Assembly (NCBI RefSeq): GCF_027596085.1
Contig: NC_072464.1
Span: 12,652,124-12,716,123 of the forward strand
Direction of reading: 5' to 3'
Source of the DNA: Anoplopoma fimbria
Taxonomy: Eukaryota > Chordata > Actinopteri > Perciformes > Anoplopomatidae
Length of the DNA stretch: 64,000 nt
Below the pieces are notes generated by a model. The model was not told where the DNA came from, did not search any database, and worked only from the letters and a program-made list of their open reading frames with translations. Shown here one piece after another: positions 41,753-56,001 of the stretch. Numbering within the stretch: position 1 is the first letter of the stretch; the number at the start of each line of letters is the position of its first letter. A program made the position numbers and the translations under genes.

Positions 41753-44700
41753 ATAGCACTTTATGTTTGGGACCTGTTTCTAAAGATTTAAGTTTTCAGG
41801 AAGAACAAATGTACTTCGGGTGAGACTAAGTAACATAAACTAAGTAGGGAAGTAAGAATGTATTTAAAGATGGAATAAAACATTGTTGATTTTGGTATTA
41901 TCATGGGAATTGTTGACAATAAGAAAAATGAAATGGCCAGCCCGATCACATGTACACTGCTTTAGCCAGAAAAAAATCTTGGAACTGTCCGATTCTGCAC
42001 GGATACCTAGAATGTCAACTTTCAGCCTTGTATCATGATCGCAGAAACAAACAATGGCTCGCTGTTTCACATCACTTGTTATGACTGAAAGCAAAAACGT
42101 TAACAATCAACATATCCGTGGATTGCAGACGCGTACAATGCAAACATTTATCTTTCCGCCTCAGCTTCTTCTCCATTTGCATTTTCCTTTTAGTTTATAG
42201 AAGTCTTGATGTTTGTTTTCTATTTCATAATTCATTACCATTGATTCACCCATGACAGCAGTGGTGAATTGTCTTCTGATCGCAGCGTGAGGACAATTTA
42301 TTTTAAAATGATTTCAAAATGTGCTGTCGAGGTGCCTCCTCAGATGTCTATTAGCTGAAGCGTTGACCGACCTTTCGCTTCAACATGCTTACAGAGGGAA
42401 TCCTCTTCACTAACTGCTGATCAGAGCAATGTCTTATTGATTTTCAGACACTTCGGCGGGCATCTGAGGATTGATTTCTTTTAAAGTGTCGAAAGGAATT
42501 ATTATTAATTGCAATAATTACCATATTTATATGGAATCATTTGAAAGTTTTTAATGAATTATTTTATGTTTAAGATTAAGTCATTTTCTGCATATAAAAC
42601 GAAGCTCTGCTTTTCCAGAACCCATAAAACACCATCAATGTGCTCTTGACATTGGCTTGCAGCGTCGACCCCCAAGTCTGTCCCTCCCCTTCAGTCCTTT
42701 CTCAATCCACCCCTCCCCCCTCTGCTCCCTGACCAGTGTTACTTATTGCTCCCGAATCATTGTCGGCACAGTTGTGTTGATTTATTGGCTCTGCAGCGAT
42801 CTTGATCCCCCTCATTAGCTTCTTCATTACACCGTCGATCATTTCGTGGTGGGCCATATTGTACGCTCAGTTTTATTGAGGTGGCTCTGAGAACGTTCTC
42901 GTGCACAATGATTATTGTGGTAGATTCCTTATTTTCTCACAATTGAGCTTCAGTTTTTAGTCACTTTGTTGTCAGAAATAAGTAAAATCAGTTCAAGCAC
43001 CAGAAGATTTTTGCCTTAGTGTTCTTAGTATATATATATGTCTCTAAGTTAGGTTATTTTAATATATAAATTGGGCGAACATAACTACTGGACAATAAAT
43101 TATTAACACTACTCGACTGCTATCCTCCTGCATTTGAAACAAACACTTTCTGCTAAAACAAGTACAATTGCTTGATTGATGAGCATTTAACATCCAGGAA
43201 TTCACATTTTAGACTGATTCTACCTGTAACAATATGGCCACAATTAATCACATTGAACGGTTACGATCCAGCCACCTAGCCTTGTGCATCTTGTATTGTA
43301 TTGCTGCTTCAATTTTCCTGCATGTGATCAATATAGTTTAGCTTTTATCTTAAATTTAGAATTATTTCACTAAAGGTTTTGTTATTTTCTTAGCTCTACT
43401 AACAATAAAACAATTCTATGATATCAGGAAATGTTTATAAACCATCACATTGTGTGAGGAAAGGTTGTAGTTTCTAATCTGATATGATGCACAAAATAAG
43501 CAGCTTAAAAAACATCTGTAAATTAGCCTGTGCCTGCTGCTGCTGCTCTATTCATTTGTCCATTTATTATCAAAGCAACAACAAACAGTACACCAAATTC
43601 AAGGTTAAATATAATATCCCACTTTGCTGACTGGACAAACTCTGCTTTATATGTTTCTATAAGACATAGATTTTATTGAAGGTATCTAAAACAAACTCAT
43701 AATGCTTCTAAATAATGCTTATCTCCACTGTCCCTAAACCTATGAAGGGGTTGTCTCAGGTTTGACTCAACATTGTGTCTGAACAGTGCAGCTCCTCTAT
43801 AATGATCTTGTTGGATATACAGCAGGTGGGAATTTTAGACATGAGCCAAAGAAATACAGTATGCAAAGCACCCATTTTCTGCTGTCACTCTGAATTATGT
43901 CAATCAAGACACTCTGCTGTATTATTTTCCACTGAATTGTACTTTATGAAGTTAATAAATATTTTTTTCTTACCATCAATAACCAAATCAAGGCAGGCAT
44001 CTATCTACACATTCTCCCTTCCACTCTCTATGATTGTGCTAATGCATTTTTATATTCATCACGAGTCATAAAAAAGTCCCTTTTTGTCCCGACAGTTGTA
44101 TCTTCCAATTTCTTCAGCACTAATTTGAGTCTGTCACCCTTTAATGGGATTTCCATAAATCTTCTAAATGGGTTTAAAAACAGCTTCACCCTGATGTGGA
44201 TTTCAGAAATCCTTATGTGAACTTTGAAAATGTGTTCAAGATTTACACAATTTGACAGAATTTGTTCTGTCTTAGCGAGCTCCTCATGGTCTCGCACACA
44301 TTTTCTCCAGTAGTCGTGTCTGAGCTTGATGAAGTTAATGGGATTATAGAAGAGGCTGCTTACCGAGGATTTAACTATCAAATGTTTAAGAGCAGCGCCG
44401 AGCTAATGAGGGCACTTCTCATCACACATGAAGCAGAGTAGGATTACTGTGGTTTATCAGATGACACTGGGGACTGTAAGGTCACCACTTTTATTGGCGG
44501 TATTAAAGTCTGTCTTGTACTCATAAAGTGTTTTATAGCGAGGTGAAATGGGGATCGTGTCTGCCTGACAGGTCAACAGAGACAACATAAACTCCTCAGC
44601 TCTGCTGTGCCAGCTGTTGACAAACCCCGTGAATCCAAACACTGAGCTGTGAGAGGAACAGACGTGATTTCAGTAGATATATCGTCCTCAGTTGTCATAC

Positions 44701-46840
44701 AATGATCATCCACTGTAATCAGTGATTTAAAGGCCAAGTGTAGCTAAAGTTTCATATATCGTATTTCTTTATGCAACAGAGATCCATTGTTGTCCATATA
44801 AATGAAGCACATTGTTTCTTTATTGAACACTCTCTGTGGTTTATTTTGAGCACTGAATGTGTATTAATCCCGTGCTTAAAATAGCCCCCAACAAATACAC
44901 TATTTAATCCTGTTTTAGCAACTTTTGATAAAAACTACAGAGCCCAGTTGTTTTAGGAAATCACTGAGCCTTTTAAAAAACTGCATATTTTGTTAGGGAT
45001 TTACATTTTGTGCAAATCTTAAGTGTCACAGACACAGTTGGGAAGTCAGAAACTACTGAGAGACGGACTAGCAGTTTGTTGGTGTTGTTTTTTTCACAAT
45101 AATGATAATGAAAAAGATCCTACAAGACACATTCTTAATTTAAATGGCCACTCACAGAAGACATTTAACTTGTCATAATAGGAAGGTGTTGCTAATAAGA
45201 TTAATGATGGTTTAATTTTATTTAAGTGCCACGGTGTCAGCAGGGACAATAGCAGGGCACTGAAACTGGTACACATGAGTGGGATGAAGTCGTTGTTGTT
45301 ATTAACAGCATCACGGTTTCACGGCAATAACATGTCAAAATGTCTGCTTTCACAGGACAGGAATAAAAAGCACAGAATATAATATACAATGTTTTCTTCT
45401 GATTATTCTTTAAATCAATATAATGGTCCCAAATGTATCTTTTGTGGTATCCTTGACCTAGTGATTTGCCATTTTTTGATTCACCATCACATAATTGTGC
45501 TGCTGATGAGAGCAACTGGGTCTGTTCTCTCAGATTTGATAAATAGCTCAGCCAGTATCTTCTAAAGAGGAAAAATACCTTGTTATCCACAGACATGAAT
45601 TGGACATCATGAACCATTTAAATCTGTTTCCAAATAACATCTTGCCTGCAAAATAAAAGGAACAAGAAGACACATTTTATGAATAATAATAAAAAATGTC
45701 CCAAAGCTGTGACATGAATGTGTCCTTTGTTCTAAATGACACCAAAAGATGACATCTCTTTAAAGAGTCACAAAGAAATATCTCATCCAACTCCTTTAAA
45801 GTGTTTAAAGTCCTTAAAATGTGAAGGGGTAGGCTTATAAGGATTTGATTCTCAAAAACAAAACAAATCAGTTTATTAGATGCAGCATGAGTCATCTTGT
45901 TCCTAACTTTTACTCTTTCGACATCTTCATTCCATTCCCTTCTTCGGATGTAATTGGATGTTACTTTTGAATATATGATCCGGTATCTATACGGGTAGTT
46001 CAAGCTTTGTGAAGCACAGAACATTTATTTGCACAAAGCATAGTATTACAATTTGAAAACAACAAAGACATTATCACCATTGTTAGCATATGGAAAAGCA
46101 TATACAATCACAGTTTTCTTCTCTAATAAACCCTTTAATATTCCAAGTTTTTTTCCTGAAATCATGATCTATAGTTTTGTGCTCTTTCCTTTAACCAGGC
46201 TGCTATGAAGATTGCCGTGTTGTGATGATTGTCGCCACTGATTAGGAGACTTGCAGCTGCTTGCTTTCGAGCCAGCGAATGAATTAATCAAGACAACAAA
46301 GACGAGCTAATCACTGTTTTAACATTCCTCCATTAAATGAAGTGATGGCTAATTACTGTTTGTGCTTTAAGACAGGCTTTCTGGAAATTTCAAATTGCTT
46401 TGAAGTCAGATATCATCTTGATTGATTTCTAAAAGATCTCTTATTTTAACATTACACTGATGCCATAGCATCTTTTTTCTGCTAATGTGCACAAAGACAC
46501 AATTACCACTTTATTTCATGTGTAATGTACATTAAACTATTTTCTTCCATAAATGTTCATATACTTACAGTTTATCAGAGCTTTTGGCATGTGCTAGGGT
46601 TTGTTTACCCAAATAACAATAAAATCCATTGTCCTGCCTCTGTTCTACTGGTGTCTGGCCATGCATATCGTTTTTCTTTAGTTTGTCCAGGACTTAATCT
46701 CAACTTTTTGGCAAAATATGAAAGAATACATATTTTTCCTTTTACCTGGCGTATTTTCTTTCAATTACAGTTTCTACATTAAACTGTTCACAACATGGTC
46801 TGTTGCTTATCTTGGAAAGAGACATTGCTGTTGAGTTTAA

Positions 46841-46859
46841 TATATATATATATATATAT
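46841..46859. repeat. (TA)n short microsatellite
   Basis: About nine to ten TA units in otherwise featureless intergenic sequence. Confidence 0.9.
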
Positions 46860-49800
46860 TGTCAGCCAAGTTCATATAGTCCCATTATATTGGAGGGAAG
46901 GTTGACATCTCTACAATCGATATCTCCAAAACAATAGAAATAATCTGTTTTTTAAATTATGTCGGGAAAATTACCTTTTAAGTTATTGTTAAACACAAAC
47001 GTTTATTTACTTACAGGCAATGTTACACACTCTGGACTCTCCTTGTGTAAACATACAGCTCTGTAACATGTCAGCCATGACAGATATTGATCGGTCCAGA
47101 CGTGGTGATATTTTCACCCTTTTATTACATTCAGGTCTCTGTTCCAACAAACCTAAACCCTTTCTATTGTGTGTTGAATCTGAAATTGCAGTTCTCCACT
47201 ATTCCCTGCTCAGGGAAGCGATATTGGGGGAATTAGGGCGACTTTATCCACAATCTTTGTAAGCCAGGATTTGTAAAGACTTTGACATTGTATGCCACAG
47301 AGTACGGCCTGACCAGTAAACAGTACAGCAGGAAAATGATTCAAATAAAATGCTGTATCTTTATTTTGCATGCATGACAATTTTTTTTTTTTATCTGCTG
47401 CATTCCACTATATCCTTTTTATCCATTCATAATCAATTCAGCTCTCGAGCTTTCTGACAGGCTGGTTGGTAAACAATCAGAGTGTGATCAATGCTGGTCC
47501 ATTCTGCTCATCATGAGGAGAGGCTTACCCGAACAATCAAAGAGAGAAGGCCCCGGTAATCAAACTGAAAAATGGTTTCCACATCACTGCTTCCAAGTCG
47601 GTGGTTTCCCACCAGGGCGGGGATGCCCATTTATATGTCAGTTCACATGATACAATAGTATAAAATGTGCTTTATTTGTGCTTTGCTGCACAATGTACAG
47701 GGGTTGTTTTATCACACAGAAACATAACTTTTTGTTTTTGTTTTCACTTGTAAACTGGGATGTACATGCAGAGCAAAAGAGGTCATGACTACAATAGCTC
47801 TCTTGATGCACAATGAGAGTTACTTTTGGAAATTATGTAATAATGGCAACAGGGTAGCCATTTATCCACATGAAAGAGATATTGTACAGATGTTACAGAT
47901 ATATGTAGACAAGTACGACCTTCGCTTCTTTAAACTGAACTTTAACACTGACCTATAATGAGTTTGAGCGCGAGTTGTTTACTCATCCGATGGATACAAA
48001 GGATGGTAAATTTGTTTTCACTCTCACAAAGTCAGGCCACTGGAGGAAAATGCAGACCTCTTAAAACAGACAACCAGCCAGAGGCAAGCAAAGCACAGTG
48101 TCCACAATGAGGGAGATTGTCCTTGCTTAACAGCGCAGGAAGAGATTACGTAGAAACTGAAAATTTCACATCGCTTTGAAATAAATTCAGAGAATGGAGA
48201 ATGGTTCGGGGCGGTGCTTGCAGCTGAATTACCTCTACAGCAACTCTCCCTTTCTTCTGTAGTGAGTGTTATGTATTCCCACAGTGCAGGGGACGCGTGA
48301 ATAATAGTGGTGGTGGTGGTGGAGGGGAGTTCAACCTCAAAACAAAGAGAAACTCTGTTTGAAAATCCTGGCAGATTACATTCATTAGCGCGCTGCTTGT
48401 GCATTGCTTAATTGTTGGTATTATGTAAAGTGAACGTGTTGGTGAGGGCTAAAATCTCCCAGACAAAATACTTTTAGAGCTCAAATGATTATTTTTGTTT
48501 TTTCCGTCTTTCTCTGTCTGACTCAAACATTTTTCTGTTTGATATGCTAACAAGCCGGCTGCATGGGGAGAGGATCATCCACAGACACCGGTTGACCAGA
48601 TGTCCACCAGCCTCTCTGCTCTGGATCATTTTGAATTATTTCAAATTCATGGCTGGCTGATTTGAAAATTGCCTGGAGCCAAATGCCTTGGATTTGTCAG
48701 ATAGAAATTAATATACATTCATATGTAACTGCTGGTTTGTGGTTCATTCAACAATCACTGTCAATCATTTTTGCCTTTAGCAGCTGCAATGAAAGAGCAC
48801 TAATGCAATACTGTTTGACTTTGGTACCTTTGTTAACAATATGTTCTTTAATAAATGATACTGCAGGCACATTTTGTCTTTCATATATTAGAACATTGTT
48901 TCTATTGGTTATTCAAAAATAGTACTCTCAATTGTCGTTGAAAGCTGAACTCAAATTGATCTCAATCTGATTTACTTTTTTTTACAATTCACAATCACAG
49001 CCTCCCGTGCACAGTCAAAATGCAGGAAGTCTCTGTATGTGAAAAAGGCACATGCTGGTTTGAATGTGGTTTGCTACAATAATCCTTTAATTAAATTACT
49101 TTCACAGCTTTTCCAGTCTGCACTTATTTGAAATGTGTGAAAACCAGAAACTGACAATTGATAATAAGAATCACATGCAGAGGCATCATTTTACAGCTGA
49201 TTATAGTGAAGAAGGGTGACTATTGTGAGCTTGATCTGATGTGTGAATATAACACAATGTTGCTGTCTGAAGCTCAGAGCAACTGATGTAGTATTAAGTG
49301 TGAGATAGTTGACATGTTGTCTTGTGGGTCGTTAGTCACTCTTTAGTGAGTTACTCGTCAAGTTAACGTCAACTACACTCTTTAACTAAAAGTGGTTTTG
49401 TTGCCTAAACCTAACTTCCTGTGAAAACAGAAGTTTATTTTGAAAAGACAATATGCATGTAACGAGTGTAAATCGACTCGCTTTCACTCCAAATAACTAA
49501 ATTAACACTTGAGGGTTACATAATGTGAACCCAATTAGAAAAGGCGTGTATAGTTTCAACCAATGACTCATTTTCCAATTGTATATACACCTTGGTGATT
49601 GTATAAGCGTGCAATAGAGCAACACACTCTACATTATTTGGTCCAAATCAGGCAAAACAATTATTGCATTAAACATATCAACCAAAAAGAAGAATGGAAT
49701 ATGCTGATGAAGTGGTTTGAGAAGTTGTATGCGCACAAACCATCTTCATCATTGGCACTCACTCTAACGAATTCAACGTTGACCACAGCCACTGCTCTTT

Positions 49801-51377
49801 TTGTAGGGGAAAACTAACAAATGTCAGCAGCCTTTAGGCACACAGGGAATGAGTCATTAGAATGGGGAGTTATTTTTACTCAGCTGTCTGCCTCCTTTCT
49901 TATTCTGTCATTCACTGCAGAGGTGTTTGCGCTGCTGTTTCTAATACTGTCAGCCATTTTTATGAGCTGAGCCTGAAATATTTTTAGGGTTGATTTCGGC
50001 TGCAGGCTACTTTTCCACAGTTTTGGAGGGCTCTGCACTGACAGAATATAGCTCTCATAAAATTACTTTATTAGGTCTCATTGTGCTCTCTCAGCTCTTT
50101 ATTCTTTCCTCCTGGTTTTATTTACAAATGAGAGAGGCATTTTATAAAGCACTCACTTGCTCAGAATGCAGTATGTTTGCAGTGCAGTGTAGTATAAAGT
50201 ACACTAATGAAATTATTCATACATCAGCACCTCTAAAATATCTATTAACACCTTCTCCTCATGGGACCAGTCAGCTAATTTGAGCTGCTAGGATAACCAG
50301 CGAGGTATAAAAAAAAGTCCACCAGCTCAGAAACATTGTTCTCATGGGAAGCTGGCACTCAAACAGATGCTGTTCTTCTGCTGTAAGTGATACATAATAA
50401 GACACAATATGGTCAGCACTCCACAGGTTTGTGTCCTCCTCAGCCAGAGCAGACAGCGAGCAGATTACTGATCAGAAAGTCGAGCCCTGCTGCCATAATG
50501 TGACGCTGGGCCACCTGTCCCCAAACAGAGAAGCTACAGGAGCAGTTCATTTTTTTTTACATTTATTTTATGTAGTGGATGCTGTTTGAATCTATGAACA
50601 CATTTGACCGTTCACAGGTGGGAAGCTGGTGAGACGGACAATATTGTCATCCATCTGTATACAGTGAAGTACATTGACATTTCTCATGGTTCAAACAAAA
50701 AACAATGAATGATGCAACATTGAGACTACAAATAAGGTGGAATATACAAACCAAGATATGAAATAAGGTTCTAAAAAGTAGTGCAGGACAACCACAAAAA
50801 ATGGTGTTATTAAAGGATAGAAAATAAATACGAATATAAATAAGAGTATATAACACAAGGCCAGTCAAGTTCTTCCACACGTAGAAAAAAAACATCCTAG
50901 CTTTGTGTATATTGTCATGTTAACACAAGAAAGGGTCTTTCCTATAAAATCTCTTTATTCAGTGGCATCTAGATTTCTCATAATTGGAACTTCTTGGTCT
51001 TGCCCATACCATAAAAAGAAAGCTAATGCTAATTATTTATTTCTTGGTAGTTTCATGGATAGACCTATGTAATTTGGTTCTATAATTGCAGAGCATATAG
51101 AGAAGGTCTGAGACTTATTTTGGTTGTGTTGTGTATATCAAGTAGATAATCATTCATCTTTGATTAATTATTGGAATCTTAATTATTCTTATATGTTGAA
51201 GTAGATAATTGCCTTTTGGTTACACTAGCTTTGCATACAGATGTAATTAATGAATGTGGATCAGTTGTCACCGTCACAATCTCTTTTTCATCTGAATACA
51301 TATATAGCGCCAAATGACATGAATATTTCCGGGAAACTGTCACCAAGACAAGAGCACACAAAATTGTATGTGGAGGT

Positions 51378-51411
51378 GAGTGTCCAAATACTTTTGGGCA
51401 TATAGTGTATG
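51378..51411. mobile_element. Possible Tc1/mariner-type terminal inverted repeat, solitary
   Basis: The text gtgtccaaatacttttgggcatatagtgta resembles the end of a common fish Tc1-like element. No matching partner end was found nearby, so it is either a fragment or a chance match. Confidence 0.4.
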
Positions 51412-54400
51412 TGAATCTATACTTTTGTTTTATATATCATGTTAAAATCCTTCTGGTGGCAGAATATTTTATAAGCGGTCTGCTGCTGTTCATTAAACCA
51501 AAATCCATATTGTAACTAACAGCATACAAATGCAAGACATGATGTAATGATCCTGAACTACTAATTCAGATTTAAATCCATTTTCTGCTGCACGACTAGC
51601 TGTTAATCTGGATGTTTAAACATGGTGTGTAAATATTCCTTTGTCTTGAATCCTACATGATGAAAACAGAAAGGGCCTCTGACCTGGTGCCTGTTATTGA
51701 TGAGACCTAAACTGATTGTTTAAGAGCTCATTGTGAAGTCTCGCTGTCCTTCAGGAAGCCCCAGGGACTTCTGGCCGTATTCTCCTCAGGGATGTGGAGG
51801 AGTAAGGTACAGTTACATAACTGATATAGCTGCTATATCCACCCTGTGATTATCCATGGCCAGCGTGTGCACTCAGATCTTCCATCCTGGACGCTCACAT
51901 AGGGAGCTTTTCAGTCTTTTATAAAACATTTACACATTCACAGGGTTAGTTGCAGATATCCTGATGTTTTTCTCTCTCTTTTTCAGAGTTAATGACCGTA
52001 TTTGATCCCAGGCAGTCACAAGCCCATAGTAAGATACTTTGCCAAGTTAGTTTTTTACACCCACTCTTAGAAAGACACAGAATTCCCCCAAATGTTGATC
52101 TATTCTTTAAAGAATATATGCGAAAAGCTGTGCTGTTGAGAAAGTAAATTAACCCTCAACAGATCAGGCATTCCTGTGCCATTCTGTTAAAACACCCAAA
52201 GACTGACCAAATATTTCAGGCATTAACTAAATCATCCTCTCCTGTTATCATCACCCTGTTGCCAAAATAGCCGAGACACAATGAACCATTCATCATGCTC
52301 CGAGCGCTGGTATTCAGACTGTTGTTTGGGAAAACTGCTCTCTGCAGAACCACACAGAGATAAAAGACCACTCAAGCCTCTTAATTATTCTCTGCAGCCA
52401 TTTGTCATTCCATATAATACAGTGGTTCTTTATAAAAGTAGGTGATTCCCAAAGAAGATGGCTTTGTGGCAACCAAATTGTTTTTCAAGACAGGATTAAT
52501 GGGAACATTTGCACATTGCTGCCTGTATTTAGTTTTTGTTATGGGGCCTCGACTGATTTACAAAAGTATACAGTATATTAGAGTACATGTATTATATATT
52601 TAGTATAACTATATGATAAAGTGATATTAAGATTTCAGATTTTTTCTTCCTCAGGAGCAGAGCCAGACATTGTAAAGATTCTGGGCTCAGATCAAACCTA
52701 GGGGAGTCCGGGCCATCCTCCCCTTGTAGATTTTATTTTCCTTTTTGCAGCAGCTATATTTTTTAAGCCAGTTGATAATAGAACGACTAAAATCATTAGG
52801 GAAAAACATGAAAGTTGCCAAAAAAAATCATCCTGTACAGCCTAGATTTTATTTTGTATCTAATTTTTCTTCATCTGAAATGAAGTTACTATTTTTAAGT
52901 TGCATAGCATGCATAGGTAGAGTAGGAATTTGACGGAAAACAACGTCACTAATTTTGCCTTTATTTTATTTATTTCTACCAGCTAAGTATGAACAGAAAC
53001 TACAAATTTTAAAGGATTTGCTGCTCATTGTGAGTGTGAAGCGTGACAGCAGTGATGTGATCACCGATTTGCTTGCACGTCATTGAAGCACTGAGTCACT
53101 GTTATGTTCAGTTGCTGACATTTTCAGACTACACTGCTATTGTTAGAATCAGCAGTGGGTTTTCTTACGCATGACAAAAAATTAAAGGAAAAAGACGTGG
53201 ATTTTTCCTTGCAATGCATACAGCTATCAGGACTGGATCACTGAGCAAATATTCCTCTATTTAAATGGACCGATGGTACAGATGTAGCCATGGCAATATA
53301 TTCGTATATTTTTTTATGTGTGTTTTTGCTTCTCAAGACTAAAATCACACTCCAGGGTAAATCTACAGTTTAAAACATAGCTGTGAATATAACATCACAC
53401 TGCATTGTGCCTATGTATTGTAAAGCGTGTGTCATAGGTATGTTCTGACCTTGCTGTGTGAATAGCAAAGCGTGATAGCAGCCTCCCATACATCACTGTC
53501 AAAAGGCAGACTGTTCCAGCCACCTCGAGGTAATCTATTTATCCTGGTAATTTGTTCCAGGCTTCTAGCAAGCTCAGCAAAAAAAAAAAAAGAAAAGAGC
53601 ACGGATTTGAGCTGCATCTTATGCATATGTTGTATTTCCCGAAAAGTATGTTGCCTTTCTTTGCCTGCGATTCACATTGTCCTCTTACCTTTAGGTCCAA
53701 TGATGGATGATTGTGGAAAGATGCGATAGGTGTTATTTGCTTCACTATAAATGGCAACAAAATGTTAAAGTACAGTCACTCCTGTCACAATGTAAAGACC
53801 TACAATGCATGACAAGATTCAAATTGTTTTGTTTAATGGCATGCACTGAAAGCTTTCAGTGTGCAGTCGCCCTCATTCTGACATTAGTACTATATATTTT
53901 TGAACTCTGTTATAACATCTCCGCTCTCACTCTCGCCATCATGCTGTAGTTTCCTATTATATAACTTTATGTAACTTCATGGTATGAAGCTTTACACAAA
54001 GATGAGGTTGGTGGATCAGCCACCTTTTACATTCATTTGAAAGCCTTTCAGCATTGGAGATCACTAAAACTACATCTTTTTATTTGTGGTATTTGCTTTG
54101 GTTATGAATTATGATTTAAGGATTAATACAACTGTTATGTATCTCAAACAAAGAGTGTTACGTGAGAGATAGAAATCATAGCCCTGAGAGTTCACAGGTC
54201 ATGAGAGGGAATATTGCTGTCCTCTTAATGGGTCTTTATGTCGGTGCTTGGTCAGCAGTGCATTACATTCCTTTACATAACAACCTTCCTAACCCACACA
54301 AATAGTCACATCAACAGCTTAAGGGCTTACAAGAAAGGGGGAGAGACTGAAGAAATAAAGTTTTAACAAAGAACATTCTGAGATTGTGCCAGTTTCTGGG

Positions 54401-54479
54401 TTAAATCAAAATAAATAGTATATTAATATATTGAATTGTTGCTTCAATCCTAAATCATTTTATCAATTATTATGTTACA

Positions 54480-56001
54480 GTCTGACAGAGTTTTTATTCT
54501 TGAGGATTTAAACACCCAATTTTGTTGACCCTCAGAATGAAACTGGAAAAAGGATTAACTCAGTGACTTCCTTGCCTCTCTAAAACATCTAATGTTGACA
54601 CATCAGTACACAATTAAAGAAGCAAGGAACACACATTTTTCTATTGTGATCATTAATACAGGACACAATCCCAGAATTCTCTTTCAAAACATAAACTCAG
54701 CCAGCCAGTTGGTTCAACCCCAGAGAAATGTGAGGAGTTTCATTGTTACTTTTAAAATAAAATAGTGGAGGTTCGGCAGCAGTTTAATACTGAACTTGTG
54801 GAGCCTGATGGTGACTCCTGTCCACCTTCAACACTAACCCACTTTGGCAAAATCCTACTGTCAACCTTGGAACACACTGTTGCACTTTCAAAATCATCAA
54901 CTTGCCAGTCAGGCAGCATTCCCACTTGTTTTTAAAAAAAGCCGTATTCCAGACGGTTGGTCTAGACATTTTAGTCATTGTCAACTGCTCTCTGTCAACT
55001 GGTAACTCAACTGACGAACTTGAGATCAGCGCTGGATTGGTTGATATCTCATCTGTCGAACAGGTCCTTTTCTGTAATGCATGGAGATGCCACCTCTTCT
55101 AGTGCTCCTCTTTTCAGTGGGGTGCCCCAGGGGTCAATATTGGGTCCCTTCCTGTTTACCTATGTTACCTATGGGACACATCATGCGTTGACACAATATT
55201 GATTTTCATTGCTACGCGGACGGTACACAGTTGTACATCCCGATTAAGCCTTGCACCATCACTGTTTTCGTGAATCATGTTCTGCCTTGCTGACATAAAA
55301 ATTGGATGTCCAAATATTCCTGCAATTAAATTACTCCAAATCCAATGTTATTATAATTATACCTGCTACCCCCAGCCAAGCTGCATCGATAATCTCTCCT
55401 CAAGTCTGGGCAACTTATCTAATAACGTTTGACACGAAGCCCACAACCTAGGTGTTTTTTGATACTGAACTGAGTTCAACACATTGATACAGAATGCTTC
55501 TGCCAGGTTTTTTACTCGTACGAAGAGAAGTGACCAAATCACACCAAACCTTCCTGCCCTTTACTGGTTACCTGTGAATTTTAGAACTGATTTAAAAATT
55601 TTACTGCTCTTTTTTAATGCCTTGAACGGCCTGGTTCCTTCCTATATCTGCAATCTGCTGACTCCCTATGAGCCTGAGAGCATCCGGCATTGCCATATTA
55701 ACTGTTCTAAAATCACGACTACACACACTAAAGGTGACCGGGCCTTTGCTCTCCGGGCCCCTCCACTGTGGAACTTCCTGCCTGAAGATCTAAGGCTTAT
55801 TCAGTATCCTCTTTTAAATCTTTTCTGAAGCCTCTCTTTTAACTACATATAACTGATTTTATTTGTTGCACATGTACAATCTTGCTCCAACTTGTTAAAT
55901 CTCTTTGGTTCTGGATCTTACTTGCTTTTATGTTTGCACTTGTAACTTTGTTTTGGAAGTTGCTATATAAATAAAGTTATTATTATTATTATTAATAATA
56001 A
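54480..56001 (+). mobile_element. Decayed L2/Rex1-like LINE with mutated reverse transcriptase
   Basis: RT block GVPQGSILGPFLF at 55119-55157; catalytic box FHCYADGTQLYIP at 55204-55242; C-terminal block at 55484-55828 (YWLPVNFRTDLKILL, FNALNGLVPSYI, GDRAFALRAPPLWNFLP). The 3' tail has gttgctatataaataaag and ends in (TTA)n at about 56000. The second catalytic Asp of YADD is Gly (ggt at 55222-55224), and stops and frameshifts separate the blocks. Endonuclease-like remnants may begin near 54490. Inactive. Confidence 0.85.

Noticed and set aside
51752..51806. Possible chn1 alpha2 exon (reads EAPGTSGRI after a ccttcag acceptor)
   Set aside because: Similarity to the QEAPHPRRI segment stops after three residues and the frame ends in TAA before the donor.
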